A DNA stretch of 64,000 nt from Enterobacter cloacae complex sp. R_G8 (GCF_024599795.1 NZ_CP102246.1:3162001-3226000), one strand, 5' to 3'. Positions 54,160-63,134 are shown, numbered from the stretch's first letter. The notes: generated from the letters alone by a model not told the origin. Numbers and translations: made by a program.

Positions 54160-54238
54160 TTATCACCCAAAACATATTCGTCACAATCAGACGGTAGATT
54201 ACCGTGAAATACACTTTTATTGGGTCAACACTGTGAAA

Positions 54239-54394
54239 ATGCCCTTTTTGTTTCCCCTGGTACTCTTTTGCCTGGTGTTTATTTTTGCCCTGTTTATCGG
54301 TAAACCCTCTTCACCTGGGTTGCGAAAAAAATGCATGTGGTCCGATAGCGTAATGCTGAGCTGTCTGGCAAAGCATCAGCATACCGGAGTCTGA
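54239..54394 (+). CDS. Possible small membrane protein (51 residues)
   Basis: This frame codes for a hydrophobic N-terminal segment (PFLFPLVLFCLVFIFALFIG) followed by a short basic, cysteine-containing tail. A GTG two codons upstream is an alternative start. No good ribosome site is visible before either start, which lowers confidence. It lies in the gap between the 2H-like gene and ymjA, both on the other strand. I do not recognise it. Confidence 0.4.
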   Translation: MPFLFPLVLFCLVFIFALFIGKPSSPGLRKKCMWSDSVMLSCLAKHQHTGV

Positions 54395-54400
54395 AGCGGG

Positions 54401-54646
54401 CTACTCGTTGCCCCATTGATTGAGAAAGTTCGCAATATCATCGATGCGTGCCGCGCGGATCCCGGCTTCACTGGCCATCTCCTGCTGGGCTTCCTCGCTT
54501 ATCTCCTCGTTGTTGCTTAAACGAGTGAGGAGCAGCTGGAAATAGTGCGCCAGCGCGTCATGCTCTGACTCACTGACCGGCTCCGCGGTTTCCGTCGAAT
54601 ACTCATCGACGATGTCATAATATTTAAGCGGGATATCGTTGTTCAT
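54401..54646 (-). CDS. ymjA: DUF2543 family protein YmjA
   Basis: A small acidic cytoplasmic protein of unknown function, 81 residues, the same length as E. coli YmjA when the ATG at 54646 is used. It contains the family sequence [20 protein letters not shown] and ends FLNQWGNE. In E. coli ymjA lies elsewhere on the chromosome, so the gene has moved or the flanking region has been rearranged. Confidence 0.87.
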   Translation of the reverse strand: MNNDIPLKYYDIVDEYSTETAEPVSESEHDALAHYFQLLLTRLSNNEEISEEAQQEMASEAGIRAARIDDIANFLNQWGNE

Positions 54647-54722
54647 AAACAGTCTCTTGTCTGCCATTTAGCGGGTGATGCACCGAGTATATCGGACGCG
54701 TCACGTTGACCATAGTGTTGGC

Positions 54723-55070
54723 TCAGAGAAGCAGCGCAAGTAAGGCAGCGAGAGCCGGTATAGCCTGAACATACAGGATTTTTCGACTGGCAGTCGCTGC
54801 CCCAAACATTCCGGCAATGAACACGCAGCTCAGGAAAAAGACGGTCACATGGACGCCGCGTTCACCGAGCCAGAGTCCCCAGAGCAGCCCCGCCGCCAGA
54901 AAACCGTTATACAGCCCCTGATTCGCGGCCAGTACGCGGGTTTCACGCGCAAAGTCGGGGGTTAGATTAAAGGCCTTTTGACCTGTTTTTGTGTTCCACA
55001 GGAACATCTCCAGCACCAGAATATAGAGATGGATTAACGCAACAATAACGATCAGTGTAGTTGCTAACAT
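54723..55070 (-). CDS. DUF1304 family membrane protein
   Basis: A 115-residue integral membrane protein of the DUF1304 family, function unknown. Four hydrophobic segments are visible, with the conserved loops EMFLWNTKTGQKAFNL and LAANQGLYNGFLAAGLLWG. The internal ATG of MLATTLIVIVALIHLYIL is preferred: the 18 codons before it are partly encoded by the betT terminator hairpin. It lies downstream of the choline transporter gene on the same strand. Confidence 0.85.
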   Translation of the reverse strand: MLATTLIVIVALIHLYILVLEMFLWNTKTGQKAFNLTPDFARETRVLAANQGLYNGFLAAGLLWGLWLGERGVHVTVFFLSCVFIAGMFGAATASRKILYVQAIPALAALLALLL

Positions 55071-55102
55071 TGGGCAGTCTCTCACAGTCAGTGGCAAAAT
55101 AA

Positions 55103-55124
55103 ATGCCGTCCCGGCAGACGGCAT
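55103..55124 (-). terminator. Hairpin terminator after the BetT-like gene
   Basis: ATGCCGTC and GACGGCAT flank a six-base loop seven bases after the stop codon. The T run on the minus strand is short (TTTATTTT), so it may be partial and allow the DUF1304 gene to be read. Confidence 0.7.
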
Positions 55125-55130
55125 TTTGTA

Positions 55131-57128
55131 TTAACGAACCAGGTGCAGGAAGTGGAGGTGTTTTTCGTACTGGTCAAGTATGTCATTGATAAGCTGTTCC
55201 TGATTCCAGCCCATCACATCATAATTCTGACCGCCCTCTTTCAGATACACTTCTGCACGATAATAGCGGTGTTGCTCTGCCTGTTGCTCATCATTATCCA
55301 TTGCGGCAAGAGCAAAAGTTGGCGAATTATAGCCGCGAAGCCTTACTTCATAAATAAAGTTCAGCTCATTGCCTAAATCAACCTCAAGCCGAAGACGATC
55401 GTCAGTCGCATTATTGATGTGACTCAGCGTCCCCTGCTTGTTCAGCTCTTCCTGAACCAACGTCATGGCAGGCTGGATAACGTCGTCCATAAAGCGTTTC
55501 ACCAGAGAACGCTTCGGCAGATAGGCGATATTGCGCAACCGTCTCTGCCACGGAATAGGGTTACGGGCTGCCGTCGGCGCAATCGTTGCCATACTCAGGC
55601 TTTCCCGTTTGGTCAAATCCCGACGCAGGGCTTTTAACAGTCCATATATTGAGATCAATAAGATCACTGAGAAGGGTAATGCACTCGCAATTGTCACGGT
55701 TTGCAGCGCACTCAGTCCACCCGCAATCAGCAGTGCGATAGCCACAATCCCCATGAGCGAGGCCCAGAAAATTCGCTGCCAGACAGGCGTGTGAGCGACC
55801 CCACCCGATGCCAGCGTATCGACAACCATTGCCCCGGAGTCAGCTGATGTAACAAAGAAAACAATGACCATCGCCATTGCAATAAATGACAACACTGAAG
55901 AAAACGGGAAATGCTCCAGGAAATTAAACAGGGCGAGCGCGACATCCTGCTGGACGGTATTTGCCAGGTCTGTTGCCCCCTGGTTCATGATGAGATAAAT
56001 GGCGCTGTTACCAAACACCGTCATCCACATGAGGGTAAAACCTGCGGGAACAAACAGCACGCCTGTGACAAACTCACGAATTGTCCTGCCACGGGATACG
56101 CGTGCGATGAACATACCGACAAATGGCGACCAGGAAAGCCACCATCCCCAATACAATAACGTCCAGCCACCAAGCCAGTTGCTTGATTTCGGTTCATAGG
56201 CGTAAAGGTTAAACGTTTTACTCACTAATTCCGAAAGATAACCGCCAGTATTTTCCACGAATGATTTCAGTAAAAGCACTGTTGGTCCAAGACATAACAC
56301 GAGCGCCAGGAGCAAAACCGCCAGGCCCAGGTTGAGCTCAGACAGGATACGTATTCCTTTGTCCAGACCGGATACCACTGAAATCGTCGCTAACCCGGTG
56401 ATCACTACAATCAGAATGACCTGCACCGTTTCATTAATGGGCACCCCGAAAAGATGGTTCAAACCGGCATTAACCTGCAAAACACCGTAACCGAGCGATG
56501 TCGCAACACCAAAGACAGTCCCTATCACGGCAAAAATATCGACTGCATGGCCGACAGGACCGTAGATGCGATCGCCAATGATCGGATAGAGTGCGGAACG
56601 AAGCGTTAAAGGCAGACCGTGACGGTAGCTGAAGAATGCCAGAATCAGCGCCACAATGGCATAGATGGCCCATGCATGCAGTCCCCAGTGAAAGAACGTC
56701 AGGCGCATGGCTTCTTTCGCTGCAGCAACGGTTTCAGGGGTGCCGACGGGTGGCGACAGGTAATGCATCACTGGTTCGGCAACGCCAAAGAACATCAGGC
56801 CGATGCCCATCCCTGCTGAAAAAAGCATCGCAAACCAGGAATGGTAGCTGAAGTCAGGCTGGGCATGGTCCGGCCCCAGCTTGATATCACCGTAACGAGA
56901 AAGACCGAGGAAAGTGACACTCAGTAAAATCAGGGCGACAGCAAGAATGTAGAACCAACTGGCATTCGTGAAGATCTGTTGCTGCAGGAGTTTGAATTTT
57001 TTGTCGGCCATCTCCGGAAATACTGCGGCAAAGGCGACAAGAAGGAAAATTAACAAAGCAGATGTAAAGAATACCGCTTTGTTAATCTGGCTTGTAGACT
57101 TCTTTGGGATAGGATCATTTCCACTCAT
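55131..57128 (-). CDS. BCCT-family choline/betaine transporter (BetT-like)
   Basis: A 665-residue transporter with twelve membrane segments and a long cytoplasmic C-terminal tail from about residue 515, as in E. coli BetT. The BCCT substrate region is seen in WTLLYWGWWLSWSPFVGMFIARVSRGRT. It should import choline or a related betaine with protons or sodium. The betIBA genes that convert choline to glycine betaine are not present here, so it is an orphan. A response-regulator gene lies upstream on the same strand. Confidence 0.9.
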   Translation of the reverse strand: MSGNDPIPKKSTSQINKAVFFTSALLIFLLVAFAAVFPEMADKKFKLLQQQIFTNASWFYILAVALILLSVTFLGLSRYGDIKLGPDHAQPDFSYHSWFAMLFSAGMGIGLMFFGVAEPVMHYLSPPVGTPETVAAAKEAMRLTFFHWGLHAWAIYAIVALILAFFSYRHGLPLTLRSALYPIIGDRIYGPVGHAVDIFAVIGTVFGVATSLGYGVLQVNAGLNHLFGVPINETVQVILIVVITGLATISVVSGLDKGIRILSELNLGLAVLLLALVLCLGPTVLLLKSFVENTGGYLSELVSKTFNLYAYEPKSSNWLGGWTLLYWGWWLSWSPFVGMFIARVSRGRTIREFVTGVLFVPAGFTLMWMTVFGNSAIYLIMNQGATDLANTVQQDVALALFNFLEHFPFSSVLSFIAMAMVIVFFVTSADSGAMVVDTLASGGVAHTPVWQRIFWASLMGIVAIALLIAGGLSALQTVTIASALPFSVILLISIYGLLKALRRDLTKRESLSMATIAPTAARNPIPWQRRLRNIAYLPKRSLVKRFMDDVIQPAMTLVQEELNKQGTLSHINNATDDRLRLEVDLGNELNFIYEVRLRGYNSPTFALAAMDNDEQQAEQHRYYRAEVYLKEGGQNYDVMGWNQEQLINDILDQYEKHLHFLHLVR

Positions 57129-57261
57129 AATTAATTTATTCCATTATCGTAGACCGCTTCAGATGAGAGGCGTTACCTCTCGTAGGGTAGCAAAAATCAA
57201 CAGAACCTGGGGATAATAATCTGAATGAGTGTAGTTTAGACTTATGATGTTCTCCGCTTAA

Positions 57262-57897
57262 TCAATAAAGCTTGCGGGGTGGGCAGCAGGATTTACCGAT
57301 TTGCAAAGTTCCGGCAGCATGTACCAGATCCGCTAACGTACGTACCTGCATTTTATCCATCACCCTGCGTCGATGGACCTTCACCGTAATTTCTGTTATC
57401 CCCAGATCTGAGGCGATTTGTTTATTTTGCAAGCCATTAATTGCCATCTCAAAAATCTGTTTCTCACGTCGTGTCAACGCCTGGTAATTTTTGCACAGTT
57501 CAAATAACCGTTGCTGTTCCAGAAAATGGTTTGTCGCGTCGATCAGTACCTCATTCACCACGCGCAAAAGTTGTTCAGGTTCGACCGGTTTGGTCAAAAA
57601 ATCCCGGGCGCCTGCTTTCATTGCCCGAACGCAGGAAGGGATTGCGCTGCTCTTCGTCAGAATGAGTACCGGTATAGCGCATCCACGTGCTTTCAGTGCA
57701 TCCATCACGCCAAAGCCATTCATACGAGGAAGGTTTAATTCAAGGATTAAGCATGAAGGGTGATCAACGATGGGAAAGGATAAAAATTCTTCGGCATTAC
57801 TGAAGTCAAACGTCTGATAGCCCGCGGCGGTTAAGAACTGAACAACAAACGACCGGTATGCATCATCATCATCGATAACATAAATAACCTCTTCCAT
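57262..57897 (-). CDS. FixJ/NarL-type response regulator with Glu at the phosphorylation site
   Basis: A 211-residue two-domain regulator: a receiver domain (IDDDDAYRS at residues 8-16, LTKPVEP with the conserved lysine) and a C-terminal LuxR helix-turn-helix (LTRREKQIFEMAINGLQNKQIA). The residue expected to be the phospho-accepting aspartate is Glu53 (CLILELNLPRMNG; codon GAA), which can mimic a permanently phosphorylated state. No histidine kinase gene is adjacent. It lies upstream of the BetT-like gene and may control it. Confidence 0.87.
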   Translation of the reverse strand: MEEVIYVIDDDDAYRSFVVQFLTAAGYQTFDFSNAEEFLSFPIVDHPSCLILELNLPRMNGFGVMDALKARGCAIPVLILTKSSAIPSCVRAMKAGARDFLTKPVEPEQLLRVVNEVLIDATNHFLEQQRLFELCKNYQALTRREKQIFEMAINGLQNKQIASDLGITEITVKVHRRRVMDKMQVRTLADLVHAAGTLQIGKSCCPPRKLY

Positions 57898-58227
57898 ATC
57901 ATTTTCTCCTGATTAAATCTTTCAGGGACATAATACGAACAGTTGCGTCCATTCCCAAAGTATTTATGACTGCTAACGTCATGCCGGATATCTTTTCCAC
58001 ATCGACATCAGGTAAAACCAAACACGCCAACCATTCGTCAACCGTCAGGCTTATTGACCGCGAGTAGTATTAGGACAATCCGAAAAAAACTGAACTTTCA
58101 CAGCGTTCGCTTTCGAGTGGGAATCTGTCAGCGCCACACTTTTATATTCAGAGGACAACATGATATTGACGGATGGCCAGCCCATTCATCAGATCAATCA
58201 CGCCGTTGATAAGCCAACAATAGCCGC
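57898..58227. other. Intergenic region between two minus-strand regulators
   Basis: About 330 bases with mixed composition. It should contain the promoter of the response-regulator gene. An ATG at 58160 with AGAGG upstream opens a plus-strand frame that runs antisense into the end of the GlxA-type gene; it is treated as spurious. No other feature was seen. Confidence 0.5.
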
Positions 58228-59244
58228 TCATTCGCAGCCAGAATTTGAAGGGGTCGTTGTCAAAAGCCGCTTTCTGAAACTTCCGGGGGACATCCCCATC
58301 ATGGTGCTAAAAGCGCGCCGGAAAGCAGTTTCATCGCTATATCCGCAAATATTTGCAATCTGTGAAATAGTTTTTCCCGGGCTTTCAAGAAGCACAGATG
58401 CAGTTTCAATACGAACCCGCGTAATGAAGTCTTTCGGACTTTCCTGGATGAGCGTTTTCATTTTACGGTTCAGCGTGCGGGTCGTCATATTCAGAGCTGC
58501 AGCAAGTTGCTTTACCGTCATTGCAGGGTTCTGATAACGAAGCAGACTCTCTGCTTTAGTCAGTAGAGGATGTCTTGAGTTGAGAAAACCTGCGGGCGCA
58601 TAGATTTGCTGTGACAAAGGCTGGCTGTCAGCAACGGCCATGTCAGCTGTCAATTTTGCCAGCTCATTACCAGCATGTTTGCGTACGAGGTATATAACCA
58701 GATCGACCCATGAAAGCGGGCCGCCCGCGGTTATTACATTGTCCTGTTCGGCCAGGGTTTTTCCCCATATGGGTTTTGCAAGTGGATAGCGTTCAGCGAA
58801 AGTTGGATATAACCACCACGTAGTGGTGCAGATCCGTCCGTTGAGTAAACCCGCCTCTCCCAGTACAAAACCGCCCGCACATGCTGAGGCAATACAGCTT
58901 CCCTCTGAATACTTAACTTTCAACCACTCGGCTGCACTCGATACAGCTGCTCTGTCAGCCGGAAATCTTTGCTCATCCAACTGCATACCGCTGGCAATGA
59001 TCAGCTCGAAGTTGTCAGGTTCATTAAATGAGCCATCACTTTCAATGATTCGTCCCTGAACGTCCCTGACGGGCTGCCCATCCGCGGTAATCGTCCTGAC
59101 GTCAAAAAATGGATTAGCCCTGGATATTTCAGGACTCACTGTAGGGTTTAGCCTGATCACCTGATTCGCCAGCCAAAACATATCAGCCAGCCCTGCCAGC
59201 GCCGAACGCATGTTGCCCGGAAGCGCAAGTAACGCAACTCGCAT
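58228..59244 (-). CDS. GlxA-type transcriptional regulator (GATase1-like plus AraC)
   Basis: A regulator with an N-terminal DJ-1/PfpI amidotransferase-like sensor domain (VALLALPGNMRSALAGLADMF at the start, nucleophile-elbow-like SACAGGFVLGEAGLL) and a C-terminal AraC helix-turn-helix (TISQIANICGYSDETAFRRAF). The ATG at 59244 gives 338 residues and matches the family start MRVALLALPG; in-frame ATGs 12, 16 and 26 codons upstream exist. It is divergent from the hydrolase-azoreductase-YciI operon and probably controls it. Confidence 0.85.
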   Translation of the reverse strand: MRVALLALPGNMRSALAGLADMFWLANQVIRLNPTVSPEISRANPFFDVRTITADGQPVRDVQGRIIESDGSFNEPDNFELIIASGMQLDEQRFPADRAAVSSAAEWLKVKYSEGSCIASACAGGFVLGEAGLLNGRICTTTWWLYPTFAERYPLAKPIWGKTLAEQDNVITAGGPLSWVDLVIYLVRKHAGNELAKLTADMAVADSQPLSQQIYAPAGFLNSRHPLLTKAESLLRYQNPAMTVKQLAAALNMTTRTLNRKMKTLIQESPKDFITRVRIETASVLLESPGKTISQIANICGYSDETAFRRAFSTMMGMSPGSFRKRLLTTTPSNSGCE

Positions 59245-59363
59245 TTTAACCCCAGTGTCAAAGAATGTCTTATTTCGCATGTTACCTGTCATTAATGACA
59301 CTTCATACCCCCCTGTCAGCATGATTACACTGCCTGAAACTGAGAAATACGGGAAATAGAGTT

Positions 59364-60143
59364 ATGCGTAAGCAAAATTTAATGTCGGTCGCGCTGCGAA
59401 AAGGAGTATTTGCTTTGTGTCTTTTATTTATGAGCAACCCGCCGCTTATGGCACAGGATTCGGGTGTAAAAAATATCGTGCTGGTTCACGGTGCCTTTGG
59501 TGACGGATCGAACTGGTCAGCCGTCATCGCTCTCCTGCAGGACCGGGGCTACCACGTTACTGCTGTTCAGAATCCCCTGACATCCTTACGAGAGGATGTG
59601 GCTGCAACAGGGCGTGTACTTGAGCGTCAAAATGGTAACGTACTGCTCGTTGGCCATTCATGGGCAGGGGCGGTGATCACCCAGGCTGGTAATGCGAATA
59701 ACGTAAAGGGGCTTGTCTATTTGTCCGCCCTTGTTCCGGACAGCAATCAGTCTGTTTCTGACGCACTTGCGCACTTCAATGCCCCCATGAAAGGTATGGA
59801 AGCCGATAAAAACGGCCTCATCTGGCTTGATAAGCCAGAGTTGTTTCATCAGGTTATGGCTAATGAGCTAAGCATGAAACAGAGCCTTCTGATTTCTGCG
59901 GTGCAACAGCCTATCGCCGCTGCCGCTTTTAACGAAAAAGTGAATGCGGCAGCCTGGAGAAAGAAACCCTCCTGGTATCTCATCACAGAAAACGACAACG
60001 CACTGAACCCGTTAGTACAGGCAAGTTTTGCCCGTGAAGCAGGCGCACATATCACACGAATTCACTCAGATCATCTATCCATGATTTCTCATCCCAAAGA
60101 GGTTGCAGCACTGATTGAAAATGCTGCGCAGAGTATCCACTGA
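59364..60143 (+). CDS. Exported alpha/beta hydrolase
   Basis: A 259-residue alpha/beta hydrolase with an N-terminal signal peptide (FALCLLFMSNPPLMAQ). The nucleophile elbow GHSWAG places the serine at residue 99, the oxyanion segment is VHGAFGDGSNW, and the terminal histidine probably lies in HSDHLSMISHP. The relatives are esterase-like enzymes with diverse substrates. It starts an operon with an azoreductase and a YciI-like protein, divergent from the GlxA-type regulator, 25 bases before the next gene. Confidence 0.87.
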   Translation: MRKQNLMSVALRKGVFALCLLFMSNPPLMAQDSGVKNIVLVHGAFGDGSNWSAVIALLQDRGYHVTAVQNPLTSLREDVAATGRVLERQNGNVLLVGHSWAGAVITQAGNANNVKGLVYLSALVPDSNQSVSDALAHFNAPMKGMEADKNGLIWLDKPELFHQVMANELSMKQSLLISAVQQPIAAAAFNEKVNAAAWRKKPSWYLITENDNALNPLVQASFAREAGAHITRIHSDHLSMISHPKEVAALIENAAQSIH

Positions 60144-60168
60144 CCCTTACACAACAGGACGATATGCA

Positions 60169-60804
60169 ATGAAAATTCTCCATCTTGATTCAAGTATCAA
60201 TTATGAATTTTCAGTAACCCGACAGTTGTCGGCTGAAACAGTGAAACAACTGATGGCAACCAGTCAGGGGAATCAACTGACTTACCGGGATCTTGTAAAA
60301 GACGAAATCAGCCATCTCACCGGGGAAATCGCTGCAGAATTCAGACCTGTTACCGGACGACCTGCAACTACAACTCGCCTGGACTCTGAGCGAGAATTAT
60401 CAAATGCTCTGGTCTCTGAGTTTCTTGAAAGCGAGGTGATTGTTATCGGAGCGCCAATGTACAACTTTTCCGTTCCCAGCCAATTAAAAGCCTGGATGGA
60501 CAGAATCGCGCAGCCAGGGAAAACCTTCAACTACACCCCAACAGGCCCTGTTGGTCTTGCAGGGGAAAAAAGAGTCATCATAGCCTCAGCCCGGGGTGGT
60601 TTTTATGCCGGTACGGCATTTGAAGAAATGGACTTTCAGGAGCAATTTCTGCGTAAGTTTCTGGGCTTCCTGGGCATCTCAAATGTTGTGTTTGTCCGGG
60701 CTGAAGGCGCATCTAAAGGGGAGGAAGTAAAGCTCAGAGAACTATCCCGTGCTTTCTCTTTAATACCACAAGCCATTAATAACGTTTCTGCCGCTAAGGA
60801 ATAA
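60169..60804 (+). CDS. FMN-dependent NADH-azoreductase (AzoR-like)
   Basis: A flavodoxin-fold quinone and azo reductase that transfers two electrons from NADH through FMN. The 211 residues begin MKILHLDSSIN, and the FMN loops appear as GAPMYNFSVPSQLKAWMD and ASARGGFYAG. It resembles E. coli AzoR but is a distinct paralogue. The ATG at 60169 is preferred over one 18 codons upstream that overlaps the hydrolase gene. The next gene begins three bases after the stop. Confidence 0.88.
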   Translation: MKILHLDSSINYEFSVTRQLSAETVKQLMATSQGNQLTYRDLVKDEISHLTGEIAAEFRPVTGRPATTTRLDSERELSNALVSEFLESEVIVIGAPMYNFSVPSQLKAWMDRIAQPGKTFNYTPTGPVGLAGEKRVIIASARGGFYAGTAFEEMDFQEQFLRKFLGFLGISNVVFVRAEGASKGEEVKLRELSRAFSLIPQAINNVSAAKE

Positions 60805-60807
60805 ACC

Positions 60808-61116
60808 ATGTTGCACGCCGTCACGCTGAGTTACCTGACACAACCTGATGCGATTTCTGATCATCTTGAAGCACATAAACAATGGCTGCTGAGGGGGTTT
60901 GATGAAGGAGCAATTCTTTTTGCCGGCCCGCTCAGCAATGGTACTGGCGGCTTCATTCTTTTTCAGGGGGATAACATCAGCGATATTCATAACTTTCTTC
61001 AGGATGACCCCTTTATAATTCATAACATTGCAGATGCAGAAGTAATGAGTATCGAGCCGGCGTTATGCGCGCCGGGATTCCCAAAAAAATGGGCGGAGAA
61101 AGCTCGTTTCATCTGA
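60808..61116 (+). CDS. YciI-like protein
   Basis: A 102-residue member of the YCII family, small dimeric proteins related to muconolactone isomerases, several of which help degrade aromatic compounds. The features are LEAHKQWLLRGFDEGAILFAGP with the conserved histidine and LQDDPFIIHNIADAEV. It ends the three-gene operon with the hydrolase and azoreductase, and a long-stem terminator follows. Confidence 0.85.
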   Translation: MLHAVTLSYLTQPDAISDHLEAHKQWLLRGFDEGAILFAGPLSNGTGGFILFQGDNISDIHNFLQDDPFIIHNIADAEVMSIEPALCAPGFPKKWAEKARFI

Positions 61117-61130
61117 CCATCACTCACTCT

Positions 61131-61190
61131 AAAGCGTCCTGAAACCTATGAAATGAGTCTGTTTCATGGTTTTCGAGGACGCTTTTATTT
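61131..61190 (+). terminator. Long-stem terminator of the hydrolase-azoreductase operon
   Basis: AAAGCGTCCT pairs with AGGACGCTTT, and an inner GAAAC/GTTTC stem extends it. A TTTTATTT run follows on the plus strand. This marks the boundary to the AT-rich region. Confidence 0.85.
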
Positions 61191-61267
61191 GTCATTGAAC
61201 AGCGCACCATTAAAGATAAATCATAGAAGGCTTTTTTAATTTGACTCAGTTTTGAGGCTGCACTTAA

Positions 61268-62569
61268 TTAACTTCCATCTAATTTTTTCATTCCAAACAC
61301 CCTCCGGAAATATACATAAATAATTTTAAACATCTCGATATGGACCAGTAATATAAATCCCTGCATAAACAAATAGTTGATAACTGTCAGAGAAAAAACT
61401 TCAGTAATGATAACCGCTGATGCAGCACCCATTAATCCGAACCTGATAGACAAGAAATAAGAAAGCACCAGACTTAAAACCAATATAAATATAGTCTTCC
61501 ATAATAAAAACCTATACCCAGAAAACTTAATTATTATTTTTGATGAAGCCATGCCAAGTGTAGATAATAATGTTGAGAAACATAACAAAATGCAGGGTGC
61601 TATTGACTCCTTATAGGATTCCCCGTATAGATAGAGAATTGCGAAGTTTACTGAAAATGTAATCACCAACATTACTGGAATCGATAATAAAATAATATTT
61701 AAATGTAATTTAGCCCCTACTCTAATTATTTTTTGATTATTTTTCTCTCGAAAAACAGACGGAAGACAAGAAGTCAACAACGATAATAAGATGAAACTCC
61801 AACTCGTTGCAATGCTTTGAGAAACTGAATAAATACCGACATCATGATTACCATATAAAAAAGAGATTATAAGCACATTCAACCTTGGATAGATTGATGA
61901 AATGATTGAAGGGATAACAAGAATGCTTCCAGCATAACTCAGATGGAATAATCTTTTTTTTAGCTCGTTATACTTAACTGTTACCATCCCTTTAAATTGC
62001 TTTCTAAATATATATGATTTTAGAAAATAAGGAATAGCACTTATCATTATAAGAGGTAATCCAAAATAGATAATCGGCACTTTATATCTAACCATTAATG
62101 CTCTGGCTACTAAGCCGAAAATAAGTCCAACTACGTTTGCAATAGCATTAACTCTAGAGTTCAGCAGTGACTCATTAAAGCTTGTATAAGTATCAATAGT
62201 GTAAAAATAATACGCCGTACAGATTGACAGCACTAATGTTATACCTGTTAAATCCATTCTCACATTTAAAAACAGTATGCAAACGCTTGCAAAAAAGATA
62301 AATATTATACTTCTCAACATAAATATAGGCATCATTAATTGTATGCCGCTAATCAAGTTTATGCTTATTCTTTTATAGAAAATACTATCGCTGCCAAACA
62401 CCCCAACAACCTGAACAATTTGAAAAATAGCAGTTGCAATTGCTATTTGACCAATTACCACAGGCCCCAGATATTTAGCCACCAAAGCATTTATAAAGAA
62501 AAGACCCACTACGCCGATTGTTTTTTCTGCAATCATCCACAAGAAATTCTTTTGAGTTTTGCTTAACAC
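61268..62569 (-). CDS. Polysaccharide flippase (Wzx/MATE-like)
   Basis: A 433-residue membrane protein with about twelve hydrophobic segments that resembles O-antigen and exopolysaccharide repeat-unit flippases (LVAKYLGPVVIGQIAIATAI near the start, YGNHDVGIYSVSQSIATSWSF in the middle). It probably moves a lipid-linked sugar across the inner membrane. No glycosyltransferase or polymerase gene is present alongside, so it is an orphan. The coding sequence is strongly AT-rich compared with the core genes, indicating transfer. The start is a GTG with GAGG about 13 bases upstream. Confidence 0.8.
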   Translation of the reverse strand: MLSKTQKNFLWMIAEKTIGVVGLFFINALVAKYLGPVVIGQIAIATAIFQIVQVVGVFGSDSIFYKRISINLISGIQLMMPIFMLRSIIFIFFASVCILFLNVRMDLTGITLVLSICTAYYFYTIDTYTSFNESLLNSRVNAIANVVGLIFGLVARALMVRYKVPIIYFGLPLIMISAIPYFLKSYIFRKQFKGMVTVKYNELKKRLFHLSYAGSILVIPSIISSIYPRLNVLIISFLYGNHDVGIYSVSQSIATSWSFILLSLLTSCLPSVFREKNNQKIIRVGAKLHLNIILLSIPVMLVITFSVNFAILYLYGESYKESIAPCILLCFSTLLSTLGMASSKIIIKFSGYRFLLWKTIFILVLSLVLSYFLSIRFGLMGAASAVIITEVFSLTVINYLFMQGFILLVHIEMFKIIYVYFRRVFGMKKLDGS

Positions 62570-62591
62570 TTACTCAACCTCATATAAATAT

Positions 62592-62726
62592 TTATTTCTC
62601 TTCATCATCTCTATAAAGTAAATCTATGAATTGAGTTACATCCATACTGTTTTTATTCGATCGAATAAAATAAAAAACAACTGCTATTAGTATCAATAAG
62701 GCTATGCATAACAATAGAAACAACAT
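62592..62726 (-). CDS. Small membrane protein (44 residues) upstream of the flippase
   Basis: The frame codes for a hydrophobic N-terminus (LFLLLCIALLILIAVVFYF) followed by a charged cytoplasmic tail ending DDEEK. GGGGA lies about eight bases before the ATG. Its stop is 22 bases before the flippase start on the same strand, so both are probably one operon. I do not recognise a family. The size places it below usual gene-calling limits. Confidence 0.6.
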   Translation of the reverse strand: MLFLLLCIALLILIAVVFYFIRSNKNSMDVTQFIDLLYRDDEEK

Positions 62727-63134
62727 ATCGAGTCCCCGTTTTGATACTCAACCCAACTTAAAAATGAGATGATTCTTTAAGTGTTAAGCATCAATTTATA
62801 TAGAATTAAAGAGTTGTTTTGAGCAATACCAATAAATAGTAAACAGTCGTATATCATTCCTATATAAAAATTAATTCCCACGTAAATCATTAACTCAAAA
62901 AATCACGCTCAAATAACATAAAGCCATCTTCGAATCGACTATTAATAATGATAGGTTGATAAAATTTTACGAGCTCAGCACTTACTTATTTTTGATGATC
63001 TGGTCTATAAAAATTAAATTATGTATAATTACACAAACACATATTTAAATTTAAACTTGCCATCTTCTAAAAAGGTTATATGATTACCTAACATCAAACT
63101 TTAAGAATGAAAATAGTAGCAGAGGCTTCACACC
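62727..63134. other. AT-rich intergenic region
   Basis: About 400 bases, very AT-rich, between two divergently transcribed units: the small protein plus flippase on the minus strand and the IprA-like regulator on the plus strand. It must hold both promoters. Several A/T runs and bendable tracts are seen, typical of H-NS-bound DNA, but no gene or clear palindrome. Confidence 0.5.

Noticed and set aside
58160..58534. A 124-residue plus-strand frame with AGAGG before its ATG
   Set aside because: Most of it is antisense to the conserved helix-turn-helix of the GlxA-type regulator; the frame is probably a mirror of that coding sequence.
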